Part shown: in pieces, positions 1 through 10,100 of the stretch
Layout of the letters: each line of letters opens with the position of its first letter
Position numbering within the stretch: the stretch's first letter is position 1
NCBI RefSeq assembly: GCF_013839525.1
Contig: NZ_JACDIS010000004.1
Span: 248,001-312,000, forward strand
Length of the DNA: 64,000 bases
DNA from: Chthonobacter rhizosphaerae
GTDB taxonomy: Bacteria; Pseudomonadota; Alphaproteobacteria; Rhizobiales; Pleomorphomonadaceae
Reading direction: 5' to 3'
Translations under genes and position numbers: made by a program
The notes under the pieces: model-generated
What the model was told of the DNA's origin: nothing
What the model saw: only the letters and a program-made list of their open reading frames with translations
Databases searched by the model: none

Positions 1-2805
1 GACGTGGTAGTCCGGCTCGGCGACGATCTGGGCGCCCTCCTCCAGCACGGTGGCCGGATCCTCGGTGAGCAGGCCCACGAGCTGCTTGCGGTCCGCCACC
101 GCCATGGACGGACGGGCGAGCGCGCGCTTGCCGACGAAATCCGGCTTGGCCTTGCCGACCGCCCACGAGAGGCCGACGTCGTCCGGCGTGGCGGTCCCGT
201 CCGTCTCCTGGCCGACGATGATGTAGCCCTTCTCGGCGCGGGCGACGTGCATGGCCTCGGTGCCGTAGGGCGTGATGCCGTAGGGCTGGCCGGCCTCGAA
301 GACCGCCTGCCAGACGGCTGCGCCATAGTCGGCCGGCACGTTGATCTCGAAGCCGAGTTCGCCGGTGAAGGACACCCGGAACAGGCGGGCCGGCACGCCG
401 CAGACGCGGCCCTCGGCGACGCTCATGTGCGGGAAGGCCTCCGGCGAGAGGTCGATCCCGTCGACGAGCGGCGCGATGACGTCGCGCGCCTTCGGGCCCT
501 GGACGGCGATCACGGCCCACTGCTCGGTGACCGAGGTCAGCCAGACGTCGAGGTGCGGGAATTCGGTCTGGAGATAGTCCTCCATATGGTTGAGCACGCG
601 CGGTGCGCCGCCGGTGGTCGTGGTCACGTGGAAGCGGTCGGCCGCGAGGCGGCCGATGACGCCGTCGTCCATCACGAAGCCGTCCTCGCGCAGCATCACG
701 CCGTAGCGGCAGCGGCCGACGCCGAGCTTCGCCCAGGCGTTTGTGTAGAGAAGCTCCATGAACTTGGCCGCGTCCGGGCCGACCACCTCAATCTTGCCGA
801 GGGTGGAGGCGTCGAACATGCCTACCGACGACCGCATGGCCTTCACCTCCCGGCGGACGGCGGCGTGCTGGTCCTCGCCCGCCCTCGGATACCACCAGGC
901 GCGCTTCCACTGGCCGACGTTCTCGAACGGCGCGCCCCTCTCCACCGCGAAGGCGTGGCTCGGGGTCTTGCGCACCGGGTCGAACAGGTCGCCCCGCGAG
1001 GCGCCGGCGAACGACCCGAAGGTGACGGGCGTGTAGGGCGCCCGGAAGGTGGTGAGGCCGATCTGCGGGATGGGCGACTTGATGGCGTCCGACACGATGC
1101 CGAGGGCGTTCATGTTGGACGTCTTGCCCTGGTCGGTCGCCATGCCGGTGGTGGTGTAGCGCTTCACGTGCTCGATGGAGCGCAGGCCCTCGCGGGTGGC
1201 GAGCTTCAGGTCCTTGGCGGTCACGTCGTTCTGGAAGTCCACGAAGGCCTTCACGGCCGACGGGCTGCGGCTGTGCGGCACGGCGCCGAGATGGCCGCCG
1301 GCGGTGCTGTCGCTTCCCTCGACCGCGAAGGCGCGGGCGGCGGGCGCGCGGGTGCGGGACGCCTTGGCGGCGCTCTCGCCGGCGGCAAAGCCGTCCGCCA
1401 GCACGGCGGCGAGGTCGAACACGCCGTTGCACGCGCCGGCGGAGCGCTCCTTCTCCACGGACACCGACGGCACGTAGGCCTGGAGCGCGTCGTCGAAGCG
1501 CAGCTTGCCGCGCGACTGGGAGAAGAGGTGGACCGTGGGCGTCCAGCCGCCGCACATCAGCAGCGCGTCGCAGGCGACCGGCTCGGGCGCGTGGGCGCCG
1601 CCCCGGCCGTCCAGCCGGCCGAGGTGGGCGGCCTTCACCCGCAGGCGGCCGCGGGTGCCGGTCACGGCGGTGCCGGCCTCGATGCGGATGCCGGCGGCCC
1701 GGGCGGCCTGCACCAGGGCGCCGTCCGGATTGGGGCGCATGTCGGCCACGACGGCCACATCGATGCCGTGGGCCTTGAGGTCGAGGGCGGTGCGGTAGGC
1801 GCTGTCGCACGCGGTGGCGATGACCACGCGCTTGCCGACCGAGGCGGCCCAACGGTTGGCATAGGCGCGGGCGGCGTCGGCGAGGAGGATGCCCGGCCGG
1901 TCGTTCTCCGGGAAGACGAGCGGGCGCTCGATGGCGCCGGTGGCGAGCACCACCTCGCCGGCCCGCACCTGCCAGAGGCGCTCGCGCGGCAGCTTCGGGT
2001 CCGGGTTGGCGAGATGGTCGGTGACGCGCTCCAGGAGGCCCAGCATGTTGTGCGGGTAGTAGCCGAAGGCGGTGGTGCGGGTGAGCACCTGGACGCCCCT
2101 GGCCTTCAGGGCCGCGAGCGTCTCGGCCACCCAGGCGGCGGCGGGGCGCCCCTCAATGGTGGCGGTGACGTCGTGGAGGAGCGAGCCGCCGACCTCCGGC
2201 TGCTCGTCGGCGAGCATCACCCGCCGACCGCTCTCGGCGGCGGCAAGGGCGGCCGCGAGCCCGGCCGGGCCGGCGCCGACCACGAGCACGTCCACGTGGG
2301 CGTAGACCTGGGTGTAGCGGTCCGCATCCGGCGCGGTCGGGGCCTTGCCTAGGCCGGCCATGGCGCGGATCTTCGGCTCGTAGACCGTCTTCCAGAAGGA
2401 CTTCGGCCACATGAAGGTCTTGTAGTAGAAGCCCGCCGGCAGGAAGCGCGAGAAGAGGTCGTTGACCGCGCCGGCGTCGAAGCGCAGCGACGGCCAGCGG
2501 TTCTGGCTCTCCGCCACCAGGCCGTCGTGGAGTTCCACGACGGGCGCGCGGAGGTTCGGCGTGTAGCGGTCCTGGGTCGCGCCGACCCCGACGAGGGCGT
2601 TCGGCTCGTCCGGGCCTGCAGTCAGGAAGCCGCGCGGCCGGTGGTACTTGAACGAGCGGCCCATCAGGTGGACGCCGCTCGCGATCAGCGCGGAGGCGAG
2701 CGTGTCGCCTTCGAAGCCCGGGTAGGCGACGCCGTCGAAGGTGAAGCGGACGGGCTTCTGCCGGTCGATCCGGCCGCCCTTGGGAAGGCGGAAGGGCGCG
2801 CTCAT
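1..2805 (-). CDS. soxA: Sarcosine oxidase alpha subunit, C-terminus cut by window edge
   Basis: Large subunit of heterotetrameric sarcosine oxidase, which oxidises sarcosine to glycine, formaldehyde (captured as methylene-tetrahydrofolate) and peroxide in the cytoplasm. 935 codons are visible, starting MSAPFRLPKG. The family is usually about 970-1000 residues, so some tens of C-terminal residues lie outside the window. The N-terminal part holds the conserved MGRSFKYHRPRG segment. A dinucleotide-binding motif VVGAGPAGLAAAL follows near residue 175. The C-terminal third is a GcvT-like folate-binding aminomethyltransferase domain (PQIGLTTFRAPYTPV, then RVSFTGELGFEI). The ATG overlaps the TGA of soxD, so the two are translationally coupled. 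A soxG gamma gene would be expected beyond the left edge. Confidence 0.96.
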   Translation of the reverse strand, partial: MSAPFRLPKGGRIDRQKPVRFTFDGVAYPGFEGDTLASALIASGVHLMGRSFKYHRPRGFLTAGPDEPNALVGVGATQDRYTPNLRAPVVELHDGLVAESQNRWPSLRFDAGAVNDLFSRFLPAGFYYKTFMWPKSFWKTVYEPKIRAMAGLGKAPTAPDADRYTQVYAHVDVLVVGAGPAGLAAALAAAESGRRVMLADEQPEVGGSLLHDVTATIEGRPAAAWVAETLAALKARGVQVLTRTTAFGYYPHNMLGLLERVTDHLANPDPKLPRERLWQVRAGEVVLATGAIERPLVFPENDRPGILLADAARAYANRWAASVGKRVVIATACDSAYRTALDLKAHGIDVAVVADMRPNPDGALVQAARAAGIRIEAGTAVTGTRGRLRVKAAHLGRLDGRGGAHAPEPVACDALLMCGGWTPTVHLFSQSRGKLRFDDALQAYVPSVSVEKERSAGACNGVFDLAAVLADGFAAGESAAKASRTRAPAARAFAVEGSDSTAGGHLGAVPHSRSPSAVKAFVDFQNDVTAKDLKLATREGLRSIEHVKRYTTTGMATDQGKTSNMNALGIVSDAIKSPIPQIGLTTFRAPYTPVTFGSFAGASRGDLFDPVRKTPSHAFAVERGAPFENVGQWKRAWWYPRAGEDQHAAVRREVKAMRSSVGMFDASTLGKIEVVGPDAAKFMELLYTNAWAKLGVGRCRYGVMLREDGFVMDDGVIGRLAADRFHVTTTTGGAPRVLNHMEDYLQTEFPHLDVWLTSVTEQWAVIAVQGPKARDVIAPLVDGIDLSPEAFPHMSVAEGRVCGVPARLFRVSFTGELGFEINVPADYGAAVWQAVFEAGQPYGITPYGTEAMHVARAEKGYIIVGQETDGTATPDDVGLSWAVGKAKPDFVGKRALARPSMAVADRKQLVGLLTEDPATVLEEGAQIVAEPDYHV

Positions 2806-3104
2806 CGGACGGCTTCCTTCTTGAGGGCGTCGAGGTCCGGACGGGGCTCGCCGGCCTTGTAGGTGGTCACGAAGAAGTCCGAGACGGTGTCGCGGACCGC
2901 GTTGAAGAAGCGCCCGCAGCCGTGCACATGGCGCCAGCGCTCCACGGTGAGGCCCTTCGGGTTCGACCGCATGTAGAGCCGGTCGGCGACCTGCTGGTCG
3001 TCGAGCGCCTCGGTCGCGGCCGGCCGGGCCACATGGGCTTCGCCGCCGTAGCGGAACTCCAGCTCCGGGCGGTCCCCGCAGATGGGGCAGCGGATGATCA
3101 GCAT
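2802..3104 (-). CDS. soxD: Sarcosine oxidase delta subunit
   Basis: A 100-residue zinc-binding subunit of heterotetrameric sarcosine oxidase. The protein starts MLIIRCPICG and shows the expected zinc ligands Cys6, Cys9, His59 and Cys63 (CPICG, then HVHGCG), which match the delta-subunit pattern. A longer upstream reading frame exists, but it runs through the inverted-repeat element and is not credible as protein, so the ATG at 3104 is taken. Its stop codon overlaps the start of soxA. Its distance from soxB (223 bp) is unusually long for this operon because repeat DNA lies between them. Confidence 0.95.
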   Translation of the reverse strand: MLIIRCPICGDRPELEFRYGGEAHVARPAATEALDDQQVADRLYMRSNPKGLTVERWRHVHGCGRFFNAVRDTVSDFFVTTYKAGEPRPDLDALKKEAVR

Positions 3105-3161
3105 GGGCGGGCTCCGGGGGACGGGGCAGTGGCGAGTGGTTCGGCGAAGGCGGCGGGGACA

Positions 3162-3289
3162 GCCCCCACCCCAACCCTCCCCCTCAAGGGGGGAGGGGGT
3201 GCGGCAGCGCGGTTCAGGAAGTCGGGGCACGCCCGCCCCAAGCGCGTCGGAGCCCCCTCCCCCCTCGAGGGGGAGGGTTGGGGTGGGGG
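3162..3289. repeat. Inverted-repeat element between soxB and soxD
   Basis: Two arms of about 23-24 bases (3162-3185 and 3267-3289) are reverse complements of one another: a C-rich arm containing CCCCAACCCTCCCCCTC and its G-rich partner. They enclose about 80 bp. Each arm also has a local hairpin around CCCTCAAGGGG or CCTCGAGG. The same CCCTCAAGGGG core recurs at 45361-45383 and 45455-45477, so this looks like a dispersed palindromic repeat family. It could act as an attenuator or an mRNA-processing site inside the operon. Confidence 0.8.
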
Positions 3290-3327
3290 GGCCAACGCTC
3301 GACGATTGGACACCATCTTCCCCCTCC

Positions 3328-4581
3328 TCAGTGCGCCACCGCCGCCGCGGCCGCCTCGTCGATGAGGTAGCCGTCGCGGAAGCGGTCGAGGGTGAAGGGG
3401 GCGTTGATGCGGTGGGGCTCGCCGGTCGCGATCGTGTGGGCGAAGACGTTGCCCGAGCCGGGCGTCGCCTTGAAGCCGCCGGTGCCCCAGCCGCAGTTCA
3501 CGAAGAGGCCCGGGACCGAGGTCTTCGACAGGATGGGCGAGCGGTCCGGCGTCACGTCCACAATGCCGCCCCAGTTGCGCAGCATGCGCATGCGCCGGAA
3601 CATGGGGAAGAGCTCGCAGATGGCGTCCAGCGTGTGCTCGGTGATGTGGAGCGCGCCGCGCTGGGAATAGCTGGTGTAGGCGTCCGTGCCGGCGCCGATG
3701 ACGAGCTCGCCCTTGTCCGACTGGGAGATGTAGGCGTGGATGGTGTTGGACATCACCACGCAGGTGAAGGTAGGCTTCACCGGCTCCGACACCAGCGCCT
3801 GCAGCGGATAAGATTCCAGCGGCATGCGGACGCCGGCCATGTTCATGACGACGGACGTGTGCCCGGCGGCGACCACGCCGACCTTCTTCGTGCGCACCGT
3901 GCCCTTGGTGGTCTCCACCGCCTCGATGGCCCCGGTGGCGTCGCGCCGAATGGCGGTGACCTCGCAGTTCTGGATGATGTCGACGCCCATGGCGTCCGCC
4001 GCGCGGGCATAGCCCCAGGCGACGGCGTCGTGTCGGGCCGTGCCGCCGCGCCGCTGGAGGGCGCCGCCGAAGATCGGGTAGCGGATGTTGTCGGAAATGT
4101 TCAGCTCGGGACAGAAGGCCTTGCACTCTTCCGGCGTCAGCCACTCGTTGTCGACGCCGTTCAGCCGGTTGGCGTGGATGTGCCGCTTGGCCGACTGCAC
4201 GTCGTGCACCGTGTGGGCGAGCATCATCACGCCGCGGGCGGAATACATGACGTTGTAGTTCAGCGCCTGGGAGAGGTCGTCCCAGAGCTTCACCGCGTGG
4301 TCGTAGAGGGCCGCGCTCTCGTCGAAGAGATAATTGGAGCGGATGATGGTGGTGTTGCGGCCCGTGTTGCCGCCGCCGATCCAGCCCTTCTCCAGCACCG
4401 CCACGTTGGTGATGCCGTGCTCCTTGGCGAGATAGTAGGCGGTCGCGAGGCCGTGCCCGCCGCCGCCGATGATGACGACGTCATAGGCGGGCTTCAGGGC
4501 CGGCTGGCGCCACAGGGGCTCCCAGCTCTGGTGTCCGCCGAAGGCTCTGCGCAGGAGCTGAAGGGCCGAATAGGTCTGCAT
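3328..4581 (-). CDS. soxB: Sarcosine oxidase beta subunit
   Basis: A 417-residue flavin subunit, the normal family length. The N-terminal FAD/NAD-type fold has [18 protein letters not shown] at about residues 35-52. [14 protein letters not shown] follows, with His184 aligned to the histidine that covalently carries FMN in characterised heterotetrameric sarcosine oxidases. The C-terminus has the [20 protein letters not shown] flavin-contact segment. It is the first gene of the sox operon on this strand. A 16-bp palindrome about 97 bp upstream of the ATG is a candidate operator. Formaldehyde-folate chemistry and glycine production suggest a role in glycine betaine or choline catabolism. Confidence 0.96.
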   Translation of the reverse strand: MQTYSALQLLRRAFGGHQSWEPLWRQPALKPAYDVVIIGGGGHGLATAYYLAKEHGITNVAVLEKGWIGGGNTGRNTTIIRSNYLFDESAALYDHAVKLWDDLSQALNYNVMYSARGVMMLAHTVHDVQSAKRHIHANRLNGVDNEWLTPEECKAFCPELNISDNIRYPIFGGALQRRGGTARHDAVAWGYARAADAMGVDIIQNCEVTAIRRDATGAIEAVETTKGTVRTKKVGVVAAGHTSVVMNMAGVRMPLESYPLQALVSEPVKPTFTCVVMSNTIHAYISQSDKGELVIGAGTDAYTSYSQRGALHITEHTLDAICELFPMFRRMRMLRNWGGIVDVTPDRSPILSKTSVPGLFVNCGWGTGGFKATPGSGNVFAHTIATGEPHRINAPFTLDRFRDGYLIDEAAAAAVAH

Positions 4582-4677
4582 GGCGGAACCACCGTCGCTG
4601 TCGGATACGTGCGGCGGATCATTTGCCGGAATGCCCGGAAACCGAAAGCAGGGAGACGGCGGGCGAGTTGAACAAAA

Positions 4678-4693
4678 GCGACATGGATGTCGC
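4678..4693. promoter_or_regulatory. Palindrome upstream of soxB, candidate operator
   Basis: GCGACATGGATGTCGC is a perfect 7-bp inverted repeat with a 2-bp spacer. It lies in the 185-bp gap between soxB and the tetR-type gene, about 97 bp upstream of the soxB ATG. The position suits an activator or repressor of the sox operon. The bound protein cannot be named from the sequence. Confidence 0.5.
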
Positions 4694-4766
4694 CTCTGGA
4701 CGGAGACGCGCGGCTAAGGCCGGTCACGCCGCCGGCGGTGCCCGCTCCGTCCGCCGTTCGGCGCCC

Positions 4767-5561
4767 TCACACGCCCGTCGCGAGCATCTCCTCCAGGCGC
4801 TTCAGGACTGCGGCCCTCTCCTCGTCGGTGAGCGGATTGGTCTCGAAGAGGTCGGCGGTCTTCAGGCCTTCGATGGCCAGGAAGGCGATGAGGGAGAGGC
4901 AAGGGTCGCCGGCGGCGCGGAAGCGGTCGGCGAGCGCCTGGTTGCGGGCGCGCAACGGGTCGAGGAGGCCCGGATTTTCGGCGATGGCGGCGAGGAAGCC
5001 GGACGGCGGGCGGGCCCGGCAGACCGCGTCCGCGGCGGCGGCGGCCACGAACGCGCAGGCGGCCCGGTTGGGCGCCTCGCCCAGGGCGGCCTCCGCCTCG
5101 CTGCGGCGGATGTCCAGGTCGATGATGTGGCTGGCGACGAGCGCCTTCAGGAGGTCCGTCTTGGTCGGGAAGTTGTAGAGAAGCCCGCCCTTGGAGATGC
5201 CGGCGCGCTCGGCCACCGCTTCCAGCGACAGGTGTCCCGCGCCGACCTCGCCCACCAGTTCCACCGCCGCCGCCACGATCCGCTCGCGCGAGGACGGCCG
5301 ACCGCGCTTCTTCGCGACCCCGGCCGAGCCCGAAGCAGCGGCCGTGGCGCTCTCCGTCGCCGCGCGTTCGGTCGCGACGTCCTTGATCGCGGCGCCTGTC
5401 GTCACCGCGTCTGCGTCGACGGACGGGTTGGAACTCGCGGCGGATTTCCGGCCGCGCGAGGGAGCTTGAGCGGAACCGGACGCGGCGCCGCGACGTTGTT
5501 CACTGGAAATTGAAGCCAACAGGGTGTCCCATACGGTTTTTGCATATGCAATCTGCAGCAC
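4767..5561 (-). CDS. TetR/AcrR-family transcriptional regulator
   Basis: One-component repressor, divergent from the RND pump it probably controls. The TetR DNA-binding domain spans about residues 86-140, with KKRGRPSSRERIVAAAVELV, then AGISKGGLLYNFPTKTDLLK. A helical ligand-binding domain follows. The longest frame (264 residues) begins with GTG and has about 80 Ala/Ser/Thr-rich N-terminal residues that TetR proteins normally lack. No internal ATG precedes the HTH, so either the tail is real or a downstream GTG or TTG is the true start. The palindromic operator at 5576-5589 lies just upstream, so autoregulation is likely. Confidence 0.85.
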   Translation of the reverse strand: MLQIAYAKTVWDTLLASISSEQRRGAASGSAQAPSRGRKSAASSNPSVDADAVTTGAAIKDVATERAATESATAAASGSAGVAKKRGRPSSRERIVAAAVELVGEVGAGHLSLEAVAERAGISKGGLLYNFPTKTDLLKALVASHIIDLDIRRSEAEAALGEAPNRAACAFVAAAAADAVCRARPPSGFLAAIAENPGLLDPLRARNQALADRFRAAGDPCLSLIAFLAIEGLKTADLFETNPLTDEERAAVLKRLEEMLATGV

Positions 5562-5567
5562 AGCAGA

Positions 5568-5596
5568 TTGACAGAACCGTCCGGACGGTACAGTTA
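5568..5596 (+). promoter_or_regulatory. Efflux promoter with embedded TetR operator
   Basis: ACCGTCCGGACGGT (5576-5589) is a perfect 14-bp palindrome of the type bound by TetR regulators. A TTGACA at 5568-5573 is an ideal -35 box. The palindrome fills the spacer behind it, and a weak -10 would begin near 5591. Repressor binding here would block RNA polymerase for the efflux operon and could also repress the divergent tetR gene. The -35 and palindrome are seen directly; the pairing with this TetR is inferred from position. Confidence 0.7.
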
Positions 5597-5718
5597 TTGC
5601 CCCGAGATCGCAAGCCCTGCCCCGGCCTCCGTGCCCGGAGCAGCGTTTCGGTGCTTTCGTTTCAACCGCCAGGTTTCCTCCGGCCGCGCGCCGTCATGGG
5701 CGCGAACGGGACATTCTC

Positions 5719-7098
5719 ATGATCAAGAGATTCATCATCGCCATCGTGCTGCTGGTCATCGTGTGCGGCGGCATCGTGGGCTTCAACATGTTCCGCGCGA
5801 AGATGATCGGCGACTTCTTCGCCAACATGCCGCAGCAGACCATCACCGTCTCCACCATGGAGGTGAGGCCGGTGCGCTGGGAGCCCGGCATCGAGGCGGT
5901 CGGCACCGTCCTCGCGCGCAACGGCGTCGACGTGGCGAGCCAGACGAGCGGCGTCGTCAGCGAGATCCTGTTCAAGGCCAACGACCGGGTCGAGGCCGGC
6001 ACCGTTCTGGTGCGCATCGAATCCGACGTGGAGCAGGCCGAGCTGATCGCCGCCCGCGCCGCCGTGAACCGCGACCAGCAGAGCCTCGATCGCGCCCGCC
6101 AGCTCGCCACGCGCGGCGTCAACTCCACCGCCACCCTGGAGGAGGCGCAGGCCCAGCTCGACACCTCGCGCTCGACCCTTGAACGGCTGCAGGCGGTGCT
6201 GGAGCAGAAGGAGATCAAGGCTCCCTTCGCCGGCACCCTCGGCATCCCGCGGATCGACATCGGCCAGTTCATCTCCGCCGGTTCGGTGATCGCCACCCTG
6301 CAGGACCTGGACACCATGAAGGTGGACTTCACGGTCCCCGAGCAGCAGCTGCCCTCCATCCGCATCGGCCAGCCCGCGGTGTTCGGCCTCACCCAGAACA
6401 CCCTGACCTACGCGGGGCAGATCACCGGCATCGATCCGAAGATCGACCCGGCGTCGCGGCTCGTGTCGGTCCAGGCGGAGGTGGACAATTCGGACGGTCA
6501 GCTTCGGCCGGGCCAGTTCATCAACGTGCGCGTCAAGCTGCCGACCGAGGATAACGTGGTGGCCCTGCCCCAGTCGGCCGTGGTGACGTCGCTCTACGGG
6601 TCCTACGTCTACGTGCTGCAGGAGAAGCCCGCGGACGCCGCCGCGGCGCCCGCCCCCGCGGCGGCCCCGGCCGGCACGGCGAACGCCCAGGAGGGCGAGG
6701 CGCCCGCCGCCCCGTCGCTCGTCGCCCGGCAGGTGTTCGTCACGGTCGGCCGGCGGAACGCCGGCCAGATCGAGGTGACCGGCGGGCTCGAGCCCGGTGT
6801 CCAGGTGGTGACGGCCGGCCAGAACCGCCTCTCCAGCGGCAGCCCGGTCGTCGTCGACAACACCGTGGATCCGTCGAAGCCCGGCCAGACCCGGGTCCCG
6901 GCGAACGGCGCCGCCGCCCCGACGGGCCCCGAGGCGTCCGCCGCCGGCAGCGCCGCGGGCCCGGGCAGCGGCGCGCCCGGCACGGAGAACGGCGGCGCGG
7001 CCGGCGGCGTCTCCGGCACCACGGGCACCGGCGGCGCTTCGGCCGCCGGCACGGCCACGGGCGAGACCGGCTCCACCGGAACGGCCAGCGGGAGCTGA
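5719..7098 (+). CDS. RND efflux periplasmic adaptor subunit (HlyD/MFP type)
   Basis: Membrane-fusion protein that links an inner-membrane RND pump to an outer-membrane channel. A single membrane anchor lies at residues 4-22. The barrel/lipoyl half-motif is GVVSEILFKANDRVEAGTVL. An alpha-helical hairpin with ARAAVNRDQQSLDRA follows, then the second lipoyl half with IKAPFAGTLGIPRIDIGQFI. The beta-barrel has VDFTVPEQQLP. The last 75 residues are a Gly/Ala/Thr/Ser-rich tail, longer than usual for the family and low in complexity. Five bases separate it from the permease gene, so the two form one operon. No outer-membrane factor gene is seen here, so a TolC-like partner must be encoded elsewhere. 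Confidence 0.93.
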   Translation: MIKRFIIAIVLLVIVCGGIVGFNMFRAKMIGDFFANMPQQTITVSTMEVRPVRWEPGIEAVGTVLARNGVDVASQTSGVVSEILFKANDRVEAGTVLVRIESDVEQAELIAARAAVNRDQQSLDRARQLATRGVNSTATLEEAQAQLDTSRSTLERLQAVLEQKEIKAPFAGTLGIPRIDIGQFISAGSVIATLQDLDTMKVDFTVPEQQLPSIRIGQPAVFGLTQNTLTYAGQITGIDPKIDPASRLVSVQAEVDNSDGQLRPGQFINVRVKLPTEDNVVALPQSAVVTSLYGSYVYVLQEKPADAAAAPAPAAAPAGTANAQEGEAPAAPSLVARQVFVTVGRRNAGQIEVTGGLEPGVQVVTAGQNRLSSGSPVVVDNTVDPSKPGQTRVPANGAAAPTGPEASAAGSAAGPGSGAPGTENGGAAGGVSGTTGTGGASAAGTATGETGSTGTASGS

Positions 7099-7103
7099 AC
7101 GTC

Positions 7104-10100
7104 ATGAACTTTTCCGAGATCTTCATCCGCCGGCCGGTGCTGTCCATCGTGGTCAGCCTTCTGATCCTGCTCGTCGGCGCGCAGGGCATCCTCAACATGT
7201 CCATCCGGCAGTATCCGGAGGTCGAGGAGACGGTCATCACCATCACGACCGTCTACCCGGGCGCTTCGCCGGACCTGATGCAGGGCTTCATCACCACGCC
7301 CGTCGCCAAGGCCGTGTCGTCGGCCGAGGGCGTGGACTACGTGACCTCGTCGAGCCGCCAGGGCCAGTCCCAGGTGTCGGTGCACATGCGCCTCAACACC
7401 GATCCGGACGCCGCCCTCACGGAGGTGACCGCCAAGGTGCAGCAGGTGCGCGGCACCCTGCCGACCGAGGCGGAGGACCCGGTGATCGTGAAGGGCACCG
7501 GGCAGCAGTTCGCGCTCATGTACCTGGCCATCCAGTCGGAGAACATGAACGCCCGCGAGATCACCGAATTCATCAACCGGGTGATCCAGCCGCGCCTCTC
7601 CACGGTGGAGGGCGTCGCGGACGCCCAGATCCTGGGCGGCCAGGAGTTCGCCATGCGGGTCTGGATCGACCCGGTGCGGCTCGCCTCCCGCCAGGTGACC
7701 GCCACGGAGGTGCTGGCCGCCATCCAGGCGTCCAACTTCCTGTCCGCGCCCGGCAAAACCAAGAACGAGTACGTCGCCTACCAGATCGAGACCGAGACGA
7801 CCCTCCAGTCGCCGGAGGCGTTCGGCGCGCTGCCGATCCGCTCCAACGGCGACGAGGTGGTGCGCCTGCGCGACGTGGCGACCGTGGAGCTCGGCGCCGA
7901 GAACGCGGAGGTGTTCGTCCGCTTCAACGGCCTGCAGGGCGTCTTCATCGGCGTGTTCCCGACGCCGGCCGCCAACCCGCTGGACACGGCGGCGGCGGTG
8001 GCGGCGGAACTGCCGGCCATCCAGGAGACGCTGCCCCAGGGCACCAACATCTCGCTCGTCTACGACTCCACGGAGGCCATCTCGGCGTCCATCGAGGAGG
8101 TGTTCAAGACCATCGGCGAGGCGGTCCTCATCGTCATCGGCGTGATCCTGCTCTTCCTCGGGTCGTTCCGCTCGGTGGTGATTCCCATCGTCACCATCCC
8201 GCTCTCGCTCATCGGCGTCTGCTTCTTCCTCTACGGCCTCGATTACTCCCTGAACACGCTGACCCTGCTCGCCATGGTGCTGGCCATCGGCCTCGTGGTG
8301 GACGACGCCATCGTGGTGGTGGAGAACATCCACCGGCACATCGAGGAGGGCATGAAGCCCATGTCCGCGGCCATCACGGGCATGCGGGAGATCTTCGGGC
8401 CGGTGGTGGCGATGACCATCACGCTCGCGGCGGTCTACGCGCCGATCGGCTTCACCCAGGGCCTGACCGGCTCGCTGTTCCGCGAGTTCGCGTTCACGCT
8501 CGCCGGCGCGGTGATCATCTCCGGCTTCGTGGCCGTCACCCTGTCGCCCATGATGTCGGCCCGGCTCCTGAAGCACGGCGGCACCAGCCGGTTCCAGCGG
8601 GTCGTCGACCGGACCTTCGACCGGCTCGCCGGCTGGTACGGCCGGCGGCTGGAGGGCTCGCTCCTCTACCGGCCGGTCACCCTGCTGGTGGTCGTCGCCC
8701 TCCTCGGCACGTCCGTCTTCCTCTTCCTCAACACGTCGTCGGAACTGGCGCCGGAGGAGGATTCCGGCGCCGTGTTCAGCCTCGTCACCGGGCCGCAGTA
8801 CGCGACCGCCGAATACACCGCCATGTACGCCCGCCAGATCGACGAGATGGCCAAGGCGGTGCCGGAGCTGGAGGCCCGCTTCCAGATCGTCGGCGGCGAG
8901 AGCGCCAATTCCGGCTTCGCGGGCTTCGTCATGAAGCCGTGGGGCGAGCGCGAGCGCACCCAGCAGGAGATCCAGCAGGAGCTGCAGGGCATCGTGAACA
9001 AGTCGGCCGGTCTCCAGGCCTTCGTGTTCGCGCTTCCTTCCCTGCCGGGCTCCGGCGGCGGCCTGCCGGTGCAGGTGGTGCTGCAGTCCACCAACGAGGC
9101 GGAGCGGGTGTTCGAGCTCGCCGAGGAGATCAAGAACCGCGCGATGGAGAGCGGTCTCTTCATCGTGGTGCAGAACTCCCTGTCGTTCGAGACCCCGACC
9201 GTGCGGCTCGTCATCGACCGCGACCGGGCGGCCGCCCTCGGCGTCACCGTCTCGGAGATCGGCAACACGCTGAACATCCTCGTCGGCGAGGGCTCCGTGT
9301 CGAAGTTCGACCGGGACGCCCGGGCCTACGACATCATCCCGCAGGTGCCGCAGCAATACCGGATGAACCCGGAGAACCTCGGCGACTTCTTCGTCCGCAG
9401 CCAGTCGGGCGCCATGGTGCCGCTGTCGGCCGTGGTGCGCATCTCCACGGAGGCGTCGGCCCCGGCGATCGAGCAGTTCAACCAGCTGAACTCCTCGACC
9501 CTGTCGGCGCTGCCGCGGCCGGGCGTCACCACCGGCGCGGCGCTGCAGGAGATCCAGCGGATCGCCTCAGAGCTGATGCCGGACGGCTACTTCCTGGAGT
9601 ATGCTGGCCAGTCGCGCCTGGAGGTGGAGGCGGGCAACACCCTCCTCGTCGCCTTCGGCCTCGCCGTGCTGATCATCTACCTGGTGCTCGCCGCCCAGTT
9701 CGAGAGCTTCCGCGACCCGTTCATCATCCTGATGTCGGTGCCGCTGTCGGTGTTCGGCGCCATGGTGCCGCTCAATCTCGGGCTCGGGACGCTGAACATC
9801 TACACCCAGGTGGGGCTGATCACCCTCGTCGGGCTGATCACCAAGCACGGCATCCTGATGGTGGAGTTCGCCAACCAGCTTCGCGAGGAGCGCGGCTACT
9901 CCCGCCGCGACGCCATCGTGGAGGCCGCCAAGGTGCGTCTCAGGCCGATCCTGATGACCACCGCCGCCATGGTGCTCGGCGTGGTGCCGCTCATCATCGC
10001 GGACGGCGCCGGCGCGGCGGCGCGCTACTCCATCGGCCTCGTGATCGCCACGGGCATGTCGGTCGGAACGCTGTTCACTCTCTTCGTGGTGCCGATGTTC

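Noticed and set aside
4..2352. Long open frame of 782 codons on the plus strand
   Set aside because: It is antisense to soxA, and its length follows from the high GC content. Similar long antisense frames over ngg, fadJ, ccoI and the helicase were rejected for the same reason.
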